Source: Plenodomus lindquistii
Taxonomy: Eukaryota; Ascomycota; Dothideomycetes; Pleosporales; Leptosphaeriaceae
Assembly: GCA_025504975.1 (NCBI GenBank)
Contig: JANUWI010000014.1
Span: forward strand, 930,001-994,000
Direction: 5' to 3'
Length of the DNA: 64,000 nt
Below the pieces are notes generated by a model. That model did not search any database and had not been told where the DNA came from. It saw only the letters and a list, made by a program, of their open reading frames with translations. Position 1 is the stretch's first letter; every line of letters begins with the position of its first letter. This document shows positions 43,906-56,200 of the stretch, one piece after another. A program made the position numbers and the translations under genes.

Positions 43906-46900
43906 AAAGGTGGAGGGGGAGCTGGGATGCAGCGTGACGATTTTATGAATAGGTGGTTAGATTTGAGAATAGAGTACTGGAGTCGCGTGGCTCGATGGTG
44001 CGAATTATAAAGTCGGCAGTCCTAGCATAAGACTTGATGTCTTCACATTGTATATCAGAGCCAACAGCTTGGTTGGTCGTGTCTGAAAGTTGACGTTACC
44101 TCAGAGCTATCGCCAATTTCATCTCCTAATCCGTCTCCTTTATACAGCACCGTGCCTATCTATCACTGTACTAAGGACTTTCGTCTTTGTACGCGTAATT
44201 CGAGTTAGTGGTGACTCAGCAACAATCACTGCATTCATCCCAGCTTTGTGCGAAACTGGCGGTGTATACACTGCTTGATTTGGAAGGCGGGTGGTTATGG
44301 TTATTTCCAAAGGAGTATTGCGGTGTTTGTGATGGCTTATGGATTGTTTAGGAGGGAACTGCAAGCCGGAGATGCTTGTTAGATGTGACTATTCACGTAG
44401 TTTGGACATATAGTTCAAAGATCTACGGACTTTCGAATGCGCCATTTTTTTTGGGTTGTGTGATACTGTTGGTGTAGCTTGTTAGTGATGGGTAATTAAT
44501 AGGTCTCAGAGCGATTCTAGCACACCGTTGGCCTTGGTGACAATGGAGACGCTATGGTGTCTATTGATGTGTTGATGTAAAATCTGAGTAGTCAGGGTGA
44601 CGTGTTGAAGTCCTTTCTTGTTGACTGATAGCGATCGAGATATGCTATCGCAACGATCCCTATGCTTCTTTCTCTTGATGCCTCTTGCTTTTCCCCTTTC
44701 TAGTTCTTCCAGCTCTTATTGGCAGTGTTCAGATTGAGGGGAACGGCTCTCATGGCTGACTAGTAGGATCTTTTATGCATTGGCTATCGCTGTTCGGGGA
44801 GTATGTGTCTTCATCAAGCTTCATGGTTGTGATAAGACGATATAATTTTGATCTACAACCATACTGAAGCACGTCGAAAAAACATCTCGCCCAGCACCCA
44901 ATTTGCAACGTGCCACTATTGCAAGGCGTGTAGCCTTGTGTACAGTCATGTTCACCTAAGGTTCACCAACATGCATCATGCGTACCTCTTCGGTTGATGC
45001 TACATAAAATAGTTCAACCTATTGCCCCGGACAACATCTAGACCCACAAATCAGATACATATATTGAACCCCTTGGATTTAGAGTACGTAGTGCGAGGGT
45101 CTCGGAAAGTAAAGCCGCGCATGCAGCCCAATGAGAACTTCCTGTGGAGCGACTGTCAATTGAGATGGGCGAATGCCCGTGTTTATGCCGGATGCATGCG
45201 TAATGGTATGCTCCTGGAGCGAGAGAGTCCAGGCTGATGCTTCTTAGTGTCCATATCTCATTCCCAGTAACGGAGTCAGTCATTTGGAGGATGGTAGCTT
45301 TTGCTTGGTTTCGGTGTCAGACTATGTGCGATAAGGATCAAGCTCTCATCACACTGCCGAAACCTACGTGGACAGGTGTTTGGACGGATGTTATTGTCGA
45401 TGAGCAGCCGCCGATCTGAAGCCTGCCCGCTTTGTGTGCGCTCATTTTCGTGCTGTTAGACGTGTGACACTAGTGAAGATCCTGATAGGACTGGAATGCA
45501 TGAACGTCTCATTCATACTAGTCCCCGTCCCTCTGCTGTAGGAGTGCAGGGCTTGAGAGGTTGCGAAGGAACGATGTTGGGGACACTGCCAAGGCGTAGT
45601 CTTGAGAACGGATCGGCTTGAGTCATGCTGAGGCCAATTTCGACAACACCTCAGAATCAACAGCCATCACTGACCAGCCGTCGTCGGCAGCCACCAGCCG
45701 TTAACAACGGCATTCGAAAATGCTTGATCATTTCAGGAAGTCTGACTCGGATACCAGCCTAAGCGAGCCAAGACGCAAATACGAGCAGCTGCCAAGGTAG
45801 GGTACCGGTAACTGGCGCGCGCCTGTCCGCGGCCCCTCTTCTTATCACATCATCCTCATAACGTGGCCTAGGTTACCACGCTTGACCCTAACCTGCAGCG
45901 GGGCATGCGGCTAGATCTTCTCATGCCATTATAGAGGCTATTAGTACAAAGGAAATCGTACGATTTCTTTCACATACCGGGACTGGAACCGACATCAAGA
46001 ACGGGTTTGCATCCTAGTCGTTGGGTCACTCTTCTGGTGGACCTATGCCTGTTCGCAAAATTGATTGAAATTGCTGATAAATCACAGAGCATAGCGGTGG
46101 ATTGCAGTGCGCGGACTCCGGGGAAATATGCTACTGGTCGTGGGGCGTCAGGTCTGCAAGGCATCCTTGATTGTATGAACGACTTGCTGGTGACTTCCAC
46201 CATTCGGGTAGTCCGTCTTGCCCATAGACCTAGTGCTCTACAGAGCTGTGAGTGAGCATCAGTATCCCTCATGAACCTCCGCGGGCCGCTCTATCCTCGT
46301 AAACGTGTTCGCGCTAACAACCACACGGAACCGCGCATCAACACGCAGTCTTGACTCAATGGGTCTTCCGTGGCCCTTCACACGATCACAACCAGTGCGT
46401 AGCCCCCATGTGGCTGCGGAGGAATTGATCAAATGAGATGGCCATGTGTGTACTACGCGAAACTAGCAGTGAGCCCCTCTCGTCAAACATTACTTTTCGG
46501 TGGACGTGCCAGACAAGACAGAAACCTGGCGTTCTCGCTATGGGCAAATGCCTCATCAGTTACAACACAATCCTGTCCATGCGGCTACAAAACTAGGCCC
46601 AAAGAGAATGGACATAGTAGGTCACTATTCGTAGCCAACGCGCGAGTTTGCTCTTCGAAATCCTACCTAATCGAGCCTGGCCTAGTCACGTGACTATTGC
46701 TGCGTGCGAGAAAGCCATTTGTGCTGCTCGATTCGCGCTGCCCGCATACATCATGCAAGCTGTGCCACCGTTGAGCTCCGTCAATATCTCGAGGATTGTC
46801 TGCATGCACTACAGACGCGGAATAGTGCCACACATGTCTGCTGAAGGATTGCGGTAGGCGCTTTCGCAGATCTCACATCTCGCAAATGGGTTTCTTTGTA

Positions 46901-48653
46901 GTCGTATTCCCTCGAACCTTGCCCATCTCGTACTATACGCAATAGCACAGATCCACGCAACGCCACCCACCCCCACTGAGGTCACCCATTTACCCTCCTT
47001 AAGCATCCGCACTAGGCGTTTGACCTGTCAGAGATGTGCGCATCGACCTCCCGAGGCGCATGAGCGACGCGCCAAGGCCCATAGCCCGGCTCCCAGATGA
47101 GACAAGCAAAGTGGGGAAGACCAAGAGCTCTCAGGACCATGTCCCCTGCACTGCGTCTACCTGCTGATTGTAATATGCTAACAGCATGACGCCTAGAAAC
47201 ATTTTGATCGTTCCCAAAACGTACCCAGCATTATATTCGATCTTCGAATGGGCAATAAAGCCTTGAGCCACTCGATTGAAGGGATCACACGCCCTCAGTA
47301 CAAGGGTCTACTCGACGTGGGACTCATTCGTTCACTTTTTGAATCCAAGCCATCCGACCATTACCATCAATCACCAACCAATTTCTAGCTTGAATGCCAC
47401 CGTCTGACCGAGTCCCCTTGTTCTAGCATCATTCTACTCATGTCACGCAATCAAGATGGGAATGCAGACCACGATTTACCGCCCTGCGGCTAAAACATTG
47501 GCGCAGTATCTCTCACAATAGGTGGGCTGTCACAATCGCATGGGCTCTGCAGAATAATGAAGATGATTGAGAGACGCTAGCATATCCGCTTATCTGGTCA
47601 GGATCCTGGTAAAGCGTGGTTGCCTTCTGCTAGACCTCTATATTCCATGTGGATGCACGGCTATGGAACGATCGCGTGTGCGACGCGGGCTCATGAAACG
47701 GCACGCCTGCAGGATCAAAGACTTGAGGCAAGCACGTTCTTGAGAGCCTACAACCACTACTCACAGCTCTCACTGCCCCCACGAATCATTACTGCACGCT
47801 ATTGTTATCCTGACTTTGCATTGACGACGTCTTAGCTTCTAATCTAGTTCCTTCGCTGTGCACTGACAGCTGTATCCCTACTAGCGTGTATACCGCTCAT
47901 CACCCCAGTTTAAACGCCTCGATGGTATGTGCGCTTGTTAGGGTCCACTCGGGAAAATAGGGCGTTCAGTGGTTCCCCGCGATGAGAACCTATCGAGCTC
48001 TAGCTCTGAACTGGCCAAAATCTAGCCTAATCACATATAGTATGTGTCGGAATAGGGAGCCGCTGGCGCGAAAATGAAGTTCAGAAAGGCATAGGGCTCA
48101 AGATAATCGACTATCTAATACGGAAGACTGGGACAACTGGCCTGGATACTATGTGTACATCATGCTTCCTTCTGCTAGCGGCTATCAACTGAATCTTGGG
48201 TTACCAACTCTTCTTCGCGCAGCCCGAGCTCATTCCTGATGTGGTCTGGGGGTTTCGAACTGCGCCGCAGCTGAGGAGCAGACACCCATGTTTGTGGCCC
48301 GCCCATTGTTCGTTGGGCTAATGATGGACTGTTGTGCATGCTAACGATTACACGCTCAGGTACCGAAGCCCTGGTTCTCTCGCCGTACTGCTTGAGCGAT
48401 CCATACCATCCTTTGAAGCACTGAACCATGATGGCACCTTAAGCTGATCTGGCCTGGGTACCTGGCCTATATTAGATCGACTCCACGCCTACTGGAGTAA
48501 CGATCAGATCAGATCACATCTCAGATCAACTCTTTCCCAGATCTTGAACACCTCGCATAATACTTCCACAATCAGGACTCGTTATCAACACTCACTTTTT
48601 GTCAACTTTGCGCACATTGTCGCCACCGAGAACTACCATAAGACGTTACTGTC
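43906..48653. other. Gene-poor stretch, no supported gene
   Basis: About 4.7 kb between PRP18 and the C2H2 regulator. Only frames under about 100 codons are open on either strand and none carries a recognisable domain. Composition is more AT-rich than the gene-dense core in parts (44-45 kb) but lacks the strong RIP signature of the right end. It may include old degraded repeats and a long promoter for the C2H2 gene. Confidence 0.5.
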
Positions 48654-49817
48654 ATGACCAAAATGCCGATCCGTTCATATACATCTAGTCCATACCAGAT
48701 GATGGAACCATTGCCATCCGCAGAGAGACTGTATGGTTCAGCAACGTCTGGAGGTCGTCATCATCCTTTCGATGAGCAGACTTCGACGGCGAACCACGAC
48801 TTCCGACAAAACTATACACATACACCACCTCCTGGGGCTCTGCAAAATAATTTTGACCCTTGGATGCTAGATGGATCCTCTTGTGCGAGTCCATTATCGA
48901 CATGCTCATCTCTGAGCCACTCTGAGGGTATTGCGACCCCTCCGCCGTATTCGGATCAACTGCCGTTTACTGGGTATCACCTTCAGGAGCCCCAGGACCA
49001 ACTTTGCCAAGAACGCACTGGGTATCCTCCATACAGGAACATGGCTGAGGCCGCTTGGGACCCTCAATTTTCTGGCTCCAATACTTGGAACTCGCATTCA
49101 TTGGTGCCGAGCTGGTCCAGCAACTTGCATCCTGACGTTGCGTTGCCCCCAGCCGAGCCATTCGTTCCTTCAATGCCCCTCATTGCAGCACCAGTCTTTT
49201 CTGCACCGGATGCAAGTCAGTCTGCACCGAGTCACTTCACTGTAGACTCCTCGCCTTTCCCGTTTAGGAAACAAGACTCGGAAGAAGACAGCGAGAGCGA
49301 CAGCGACGGTTCCGGCGATGAATATGAAGAGTCGAGTGGCAGTGATCATTCGACCAAGCCACGGAACCGTGCGCAACCACAATGCTACATGCTGGGCAAG
49401 TGGGACTTCGGCATGACTCCTTGTGAGCGTCAGGTGCCACATTCGTACCTCTGCCCGCTCAGCGGCCAACCCGACCTGAAAGGCAAGATTTGCCTCCAGA
49501 GATTTCAACGGCCAGAACATTGTCGTCGCCATGTGAAGACTGTCCATGGTGTCGAAAGGGACTATCGCTGCAAGGTCCCAACATGCGCGAAGGCTTTCTC
49601 CAGAGGAGACAACCTACGAGACCACTACTGGACTCATCTACAGCGTGGTGGAAGAATCGGCAAAAACGATAAGATGTCACTCGAAGAGCTCAAAGGTATC
49701 CTTGGCAAGTCCGAGAAAAATCTCGTTCGCAAGCTGAAGTTGAAGTTGGCCAGACACGTGGCAAAACAAGCCACATCTTCCCCGAAGGCGAAGTTGTTCG
49801 TGAGGGTGAAGTTGTAA
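48654..49817 (+). CDS. C2H2 zinc-finger transcription factor, BrlA-like fingers
   Basis: Single-exon gene, 387 residues. Residues 1-215 are Ser/Pro/Thr-rich and disordered (TPPPGALQNNF, SPLSTCSSLSHSEGIATPPP), typical of activation regions. Residues 216-245 are very acidic (DSEEDSESDSDGSGDEYEESSGSD). The DNA-binding part begins near 250. The first finger is irregular (C-X12-C, then RFQRPEHCRRHVKTVH). The second is canonical, YRCKVPTCAKAFSRGDNLRDHYWTH (C-X4-C-X12-H-X3-H), at about residues 302-326. It is followed by RGGRIGKNDKMSLEELKGILG and a Lys/Arg-rich tail. The RFxRxEHxxRH...AFSRxDNLxxH...GGR order resembles the conidiation regulator BrlA and its paralogues; orthology is not established. 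The gene stands alone between long gene-free stretches close to the RIP block. Confidence 0.82.
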   Translation: MTKMPIRSYTSSPYQMMEPLPSAERLYGSATSGGRHHPFDEQTSTANHDFRQNYTHTPPPGALQNNFDPWMLDGSSCASPLSTCSSLSHSEGIATPPPYSDQLPFTGYHLQEPQDQLCQERTGYPPYRNMAEAAWDPQFSGSNTWNSHSLVPSWSSNLHPDVALPPAEPFVPSMPLIAAPVFSAPDASQSAPSHFTVDSSPFPFRKQDSEEDSESDSDGSGDEYEESSGSDHSTKPRNRAQPQCYMLGKWDFGMTPCERQVPHSYLCPLSGQPDLKGKICLQRFQRPEHCRRHVKTVHGVERDYRCKVPTCAKAFSRGDNLRDHYWTHLQRGGRIGKNDKMSLEELKGILGKSEKNLVRKLKLKLARHVAKQATSSPKAKLFVRVKL

Positions 49818-52800
49818 CTGTTTGTTGTTGCACACTAGACGCCCTGGCTGAGAGTACTGGATTATCACGGTCGTTGGTTCGAAGTTGACTTTGGCCACTT
49901 TTTGTATACATGGCGTTGGGGAGGCCTGTGATTTACGCTCGATCATACTGTCGTTTATGACGATTCTTTTCATATGCATTACTAGTACACATACCTACTC
50001 AAGCCACGTTCAACAATACATGGCATATAATATCACTTTGCTTCACAGCACAAACTTTTGAGCAAACTTCTTCATGGGTTGTCCTAGGTTCAGCGACGTA
50101 AGGAAACGTCAATCAATGAGATTGCTTGCGCGTGTTCGGTACTTTCTTTGCACACGGACTTGCTTCTGTTGACGCCGAAACCAGAATGCGTACTCCTCTG
50201 GTTGGCTAATCAAGCAATACGCCTTATTCCCCAAGCACGATTCGTTCTCCTAGTTTCCGTAAGCCACTTCCCGATTCTTGGCGACAACGCCCATGCACTA
50301 ACGTCAAGCTGAAAAATACCTGGTAAGATGTCTAATCCCCTCTAGAGCTTAGCGCATCCTGGTACATGCAACCAAATCACTCCTCTCCTTACCGATATCG
50401 AACCACAATGGAAGGCTTCCTTCACTTCCAATAGTTGGCCACGAGGCAGGGTAAAGCGAGATGACAGCCGCGTGTGCGCTCCTGCCCGTTCTAATAGGTG
50501 TCGCGAACGCAGTGGCTCGTGTGGTGGCTATCGCCCTGCCTAGGCGCGTATCTGATCCTGCGGGGGGAAGTACACAGGTGAGAGACGTGCAGAGTGCTAT
50601 ACCCGTGGGGAATTAATCAGAGACTAATCTACTGTTCCGTGGGGAATACTCCCCGTGCGTCGTCCGTACGGTAGCTTATTGAAGAATTCTAGGTATAGCC
50701 TATCCCACTGTGGCTTTGTTCTTCATGAAAAGCGATCGATTCAACTCGATCCCCGAGTCCCAGGTCAGCTCTCCGCGTAGCATTAGAATCGGAATCGCAA
50801 TCTACATCGCAATCATCGTAAGATGGAAATATGCAAGATCAACTCTTTCTGGCTGATACGACCGTGCAGTGCAGTGTGGTCGATGCATTCCCCACAAATC
50901 CTTCGGGATCATTGGCTGTGCACTTTAGTTTCCATATCACAGCCACTGCGCCGCGGTTAGCGTCTGCTCGAGCCAACCAAACTACCTTGTAAGCGCCATA
51001 CTTCACTCCAATGACCACTGACAAATCCCAGTACCATTAGAGGAAGAGGTGATCCTGACCATGCTACTACTGTACATTGTCATGCGCGCGTATGAAGCGA
51101 CGATCCTACACATCCTCGAGTTGGCAAACGGGCTGGCCGTCTAATGCAGCGCAAGTCATGGACCCTAGCAAGCATCGTACATTCACTAGGGATGAGTCTG
51201 AAGCTGACAGCTTTTGCGAGAATAGGTAGCACTGTCTGCACATTAGGGGCGCTTAAGTCTCGATTTCAAGGGAATCTGACATGCATTTCCCCTACCGCGC
51301 AGAGAGGACGGCCTCGCGACATCTGATCATCCCTAGGATGCAAAGCACTCTTTGTCTTCGAGAATCTGCTGCAGGAAGCCTTTGGTAGAGTAATTAATAG
51401 CTCCGCAAGACGCACATTAGGGGGGAGCCCAAGACACTTTCTTTATTTCCAGAAGCTTCAAGGTTGCAGCTCATTGGCCTATCAGGAAGGTCGATTTCTT
51501 TGTTCTGACAGATGCGGGTACATGAGCCGCGCAGGATATCATCCTGCATTGGTGGCGACCCTGAGACAATTTGATGGGCAAAGAGACCGCTTGAATGGGT
51601 AGAAGGTATGCCTGTCAGTCGTAGATCTCAGGTCGAACCTAAGCCCTTTCTCCAACATCTTCGCGAAGCGTCGTTTACCCTCCGCATTGAGTAAAGTTAA
51701 GTACCGGGAATATGAATTTTGGCCTGCACACCGTTTAGCGGCTGTGTGCCGACTCCCGCGTGTCCGACAGCGATCGATGCATCTGCATGCAGGATCACGA
51801 AGGTGATTGGTGAGTGGTGTGGCTCGCGCATGGCACAGAAGTCCAACAATGACCCAGAACATCTGGACGGACGAAAAAGCCGGATAATTCGAGTTCAGAA
51901 AGGCATTCGTGAGCTAGCCCCAGATCTGACAAGCGACGACATCCTCTTTGCTTGCGCCCCGGTGTCACCAAAGCGAATGCAAACACTCAGCCTCTGCACC
52001 GCCCACGTCTCCAGGAATCGATTCTGAAGCGACACTTGCTATTCTTGTCTCAACGGCTGTCCATGTCTTTCAATGTGGTGCCAATCGCCGTCGAAAACCC
52101 ACTGCTTTATGCGTTTCAGATCAATGACGTTAACGTGCACTGTGCTTCAACGCTCCCCGCCGGTCCCGATTCGAAGAAGGTGGGGGACGTAGGTCTTGTT
52201 GTGATTGTTGTTTCTACGGTCACATCCAGATAGCTCGTGAGAGCACACAGTTCCCCATGTTACTTTTGACAGATTGATTGCGGACGTGGAATGACAACAC
52301 TGGTGACACTTGTAGGAGTCAGACGGAATTTACTGCTCGTAATTGGTTTTGAGTGCCAGCTCTCCGGTGTCCATTACATTCGTTTCATCTGCTTCTGTCA
52401 ACCAGCACAACCTGGTGTACACCTGGGGGATAACAACGGTCGATATTAGACTGACACGAATGTTGAGATTTGGCAATTATACGAGATAAAGACAGTTTTG
52501 GCGGCGATGGCCAAGTCGCGAACGTCAGCTGAGTCTCATCATTGCCCCAGATATGGAAACTTACCACTGCCTCACGTCGCTGCTAGCCTGCTACAGTTCC
52601 CCCGTATAATTCATCCCCCTCATCCACATCTACAGATCCACTAGCGTCTCCGAAACTTCCAACACCTCATCAATTGCTTCTAACGGATCCGCTTATACCA
52701 CACTGCTTGTTCTATCTGACTCTTCCCGAACTGCCCCGATTGACCCCGTCAAATCTCCCTCAATATACATAGTCACCTCAACATCACCTCCCGATTCGAC

Positions 52801-53209
52801 TTCATCGCAGTATACTTGTTGGGACTCAACATTCATGTCTACGAGTATGCTGACATGGCCCCAGCTTAACTTACGGTTCTCAAGGCCTTCGTCGTACGGT
52901 TTGTGCCATCCATGTTAGTGATAAGGTCATCCTCTACTCCAGTAAAAACGTGTCATATGCTTTTCCAAGCGGCATTATCATTCTCAGTGACTAGGGGAGC
53001 TGGTAGATCATATCGATCCTCTCCATTTCGTCACGTGCTTGTTCATCGAGATGCTCATTTATGCTAACTTAGATGCAACTCGCTAGTGCTCTAGCAAAGT
53101 TTCCATAAGCAGCAGGTTGATTGAGGAAGGATAAGAGTATTCGATGCTTCCTAAGAAGCAATTTCGCCATTCATGTCTTCGAGACTAGCGACGGTATTAC
53201 AATGCAGGC
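49818..53209. other. Gene-poor transition zone
   Basis: About 3.4 kb with no supported gene. Open frames are short (at most 107 codons) on both strands. Composition shifts toward AT at the right end. A coding-like but interrupted stretch on the minus strand near 52600-53110 may be a dead gene or repeat fragment. A short palindromic word (GGGGAATACTCCCC) lies near 50640-50655. Confidence 0.5.
52610..53110 (-). pseudogene. Possible relic of an unidentified coding sequence
   Basis: On the minus strand one frame reads as acidic protein (NVESQQVYCDEVESGGDVEVTMY, then EEADPLEAIDEVLEVSE-type content) at about 52610-52835, interrupted by a TAA. Upstream another frame gives NEHLDEQARDEMERIDMIYQLP, cut by TAG. 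The composition looks like former coding DNA rather than noise. No family is recognised and the evidence is weak. If real, it is broken by several stops and at least one frame change. Confidence 0.25.
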
Positions 53210-56200
53210 AGAAGCATAGATCCTAACAAACATAATCTTTCTAACAAGACCTGCTTAGTGCACTAACTAGCCTTGTTCTATTTCCAGCTAAACATAACCC
53301 TCTTCTTGTTGCCAGAATCTCTATACTACAGACCTACTTTCCTTTTCCCCTAAAATAAAAAAGTTCAACGACTCTAAACGCTCTATAATAAATAGTAAAC
53401 CTACTATAACTGCAGATAATAACAAGCTAGCTCCCTAACGCCCTATTCCCATTTACTTATCTACTGAAATCCCTCTTACCCTGTTAAAAACCCCTGCGAC
53501 AAAAAAAAAAGGGCAAAAACATACAACAGCGGGGATTCGCCAGTAGTTACCTACCTAACTACTAATCTGCTAGTACACTGTTTAAGTACAGCTAAGTAAA
53601 CAGAAAGCTCTATTCTTTTTTATCTAATTACTATAAATATAGGCAAAATTCCCGTTTTTAGGGCTAATCTAGTTCTATTTTAGGTATTTAGTTGCTGTCT
53701 AGAGGAAGCATAGCTTTATATATTTTAATAAAACTAAAGTAGTATATAGAGCAGTTTAATAGAATATTTAATTAGATTAAGTAGGTTACACGTACGTTAG
53801 TGCGTATTACTAATAGAACTCTACTATATCTATTAGTTATATCTATATAGATAATAGCTACTAGACTAATAAACTAGCTTAGTTAAAGCGCAGCATAAAT
53901 ATACACTTTACTTCTAAAGTCTTTAGCTACTTTAATAATAATTCTAAAACTTTTAAAGCTTGTCTAAAAGGCTTTTATAGTAGTTAAATTTATAAACTTA
54001 GCTTTTAATAATATCTAGCTGTACCTTAGTACTGTGTGCCTAGAGTAATATTACTAGTTTTCTAGAGTTTTTAATACGTATATACTTGTCTACTATACTA
54101 TATCTAATTATCTATTTAGTTATTTCTACGTGTTTTTTTATTTGCTTTAATATATTATAAATTAATACTTTATTCTAGATACGCTGCTATAGATAGTCCT
54201 TACTATAAATAGTTATAAAATAACTCTATATTATAAATAGCGGCCTATTTAATACTTATAGAGTTGTCTATTTAACTTTTTTTCTAGCTACTATAAGCTT
54301 TTAACTATTAGCTTGTAAGCGTTTAGAACTTATATATTTATCTATGTATATAATTTCCTTTTAGCTATTTTATACATAGTAATTTAATACTAGATATTAT
54401 AGAAGTACCTCTGTAATATAAAAGTTAGCTAGTGTTTTATAAAGTACTAGTTTATAGTATAGAGCAAATGCTATAGTACTACTAAAACTTTATCTAGAGA
54501 TACTAAAGCAATTCTAAGTAATAATAAGCAAAGGGTTTAGCCTATAAAAAGTAGCTTATAGTATTGCAAACATCTAGGTACTAAACTTTTTAAAATAAAA
54601 AATAATTTTCTAGCTATTATTTTCTAGTATTAACTAATATAATATATTAAAAAAAATTTTAGAGTAGTTCTCTATATTTACAGCGTACGTCTATTTAGCC
54701 TAATATAGCTAAAGTCTAAATAGTAGGCTACTAGTAAACTTGCTTTATTAGAAATAACTTCTATACTAAAGTTTAGAGGATAAATAACTTACTCTTCCTC
54801 TTTTATAAAGCTTAATAATAACTCTAACTCTAGTAGTAGTCTACTTTAATAGTAAACTCTTTAATATAGTAATAAATACCTCTAAATTAGTATATATATC
54901 TACGTCTAGTTATTTAGTAGCTAGTTAATATTTTTTAGAATAGTCTTTTAGCATAGCCTAATTATAAACGTGTTTTAAAATTTAAAAATTATTAAAAAAG
55001 TTATCTAGGCTAGTATTAGAGAATATAGTTATATTAAAAAGTTCTATATTAGAGGGGTTAAAAACCGCGTAGAGATTATTATGCCTTTTTTATTATTTAA
55101 GCATAATACTTTTCTAATTATTTTCTATTAGTTTCTAAAGTTATACGTTTAACATTTAAAATAAGTAAATATAAAGTAAATAGTTTTTAGTTAAGTTAGA
55201 AAGAATTTTACGTGTTTTATCTTTACTATAAGCATGCTTATTATTTCTAGTATTACTAATATTTATAGGTAGAAGTTAATAATAAATAGATTTATATACG
55301 CCTATTTTAATTAATTTAGCTCTCTACCTAGTATTTAAAAATACTACGTAGAATTTTTATATTAGCTATAAGTATTAAATAGAGTAATATTAGCTACGTT
55401 ATAAGCGTAGAAACTATATATTAATAGAAATAGTATATTTAAAATTAAGCACTTTTTAAAGTTATAATATACTTGTAGTATACTATAAACTTAAAAATAA
55501 TACTAAAGTAACTATAATTAATTAGTATTATAACTATTTAGCCTACGTAGTAATTATTTATTTATAGAAAAGGTCTTTAGAACTATACTTTTTAATAAAA
55601 GTAAATGCAATAGCGGCGCAGTAAACACTAAATAGCTAATTACTAATTAATTTTAAAGCTTAATTCTATATTTAAGAACTATAGGCAGCTCTAAATATAA
55701 AAAAGCGTAAAAACGTGTAGAGCTTATAATAGTAAACGTAATATAATTTTATAATATTAAAATCTATTAATAAAGGATCTATATTATTCTAGGCTAGAGC
55801 TATTAGTAGATTACGCCTCTATTTACGTAAAACTTCTAAGTATAACTCTACATACTTAGTACTAGCCTTAGTTTTAAAGTTACTAAATTTAAAGGCGTAA
55901 ACTTTACTTTATATTATATAACTAATATTATTAAAGCTATACTAGTTTTTAAGCACTAATTTATTATTAATAGTGCTAGTAATCTAGGCTTTTACTAATA
56001 TATACTCTAATTTATACTCTAATATATACTTTACTACTATAATATCTATAGTATACTTCTATAAGCTTAGCTATATCTAGAATAGCTTATAAAGTAGAAT
56101 TTCTTAGTAATATATATAAAAAGCCTACTTTTTTTTACTAGTATTATTAGCAAAGTTTAATATAGCTCTAAATAATTATAATAATAAATACGTATAAAAA

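Noticed and set aside
45970..46045. tRNA-like A-box and B-box words on the minus strand
   Set aside because: TGACCCAACGACTAGG and GGTTCCAGTCC resemble Pol III boxes, but the acceptor, D and T stems do not pair, so no tRNA can be folded by eye.
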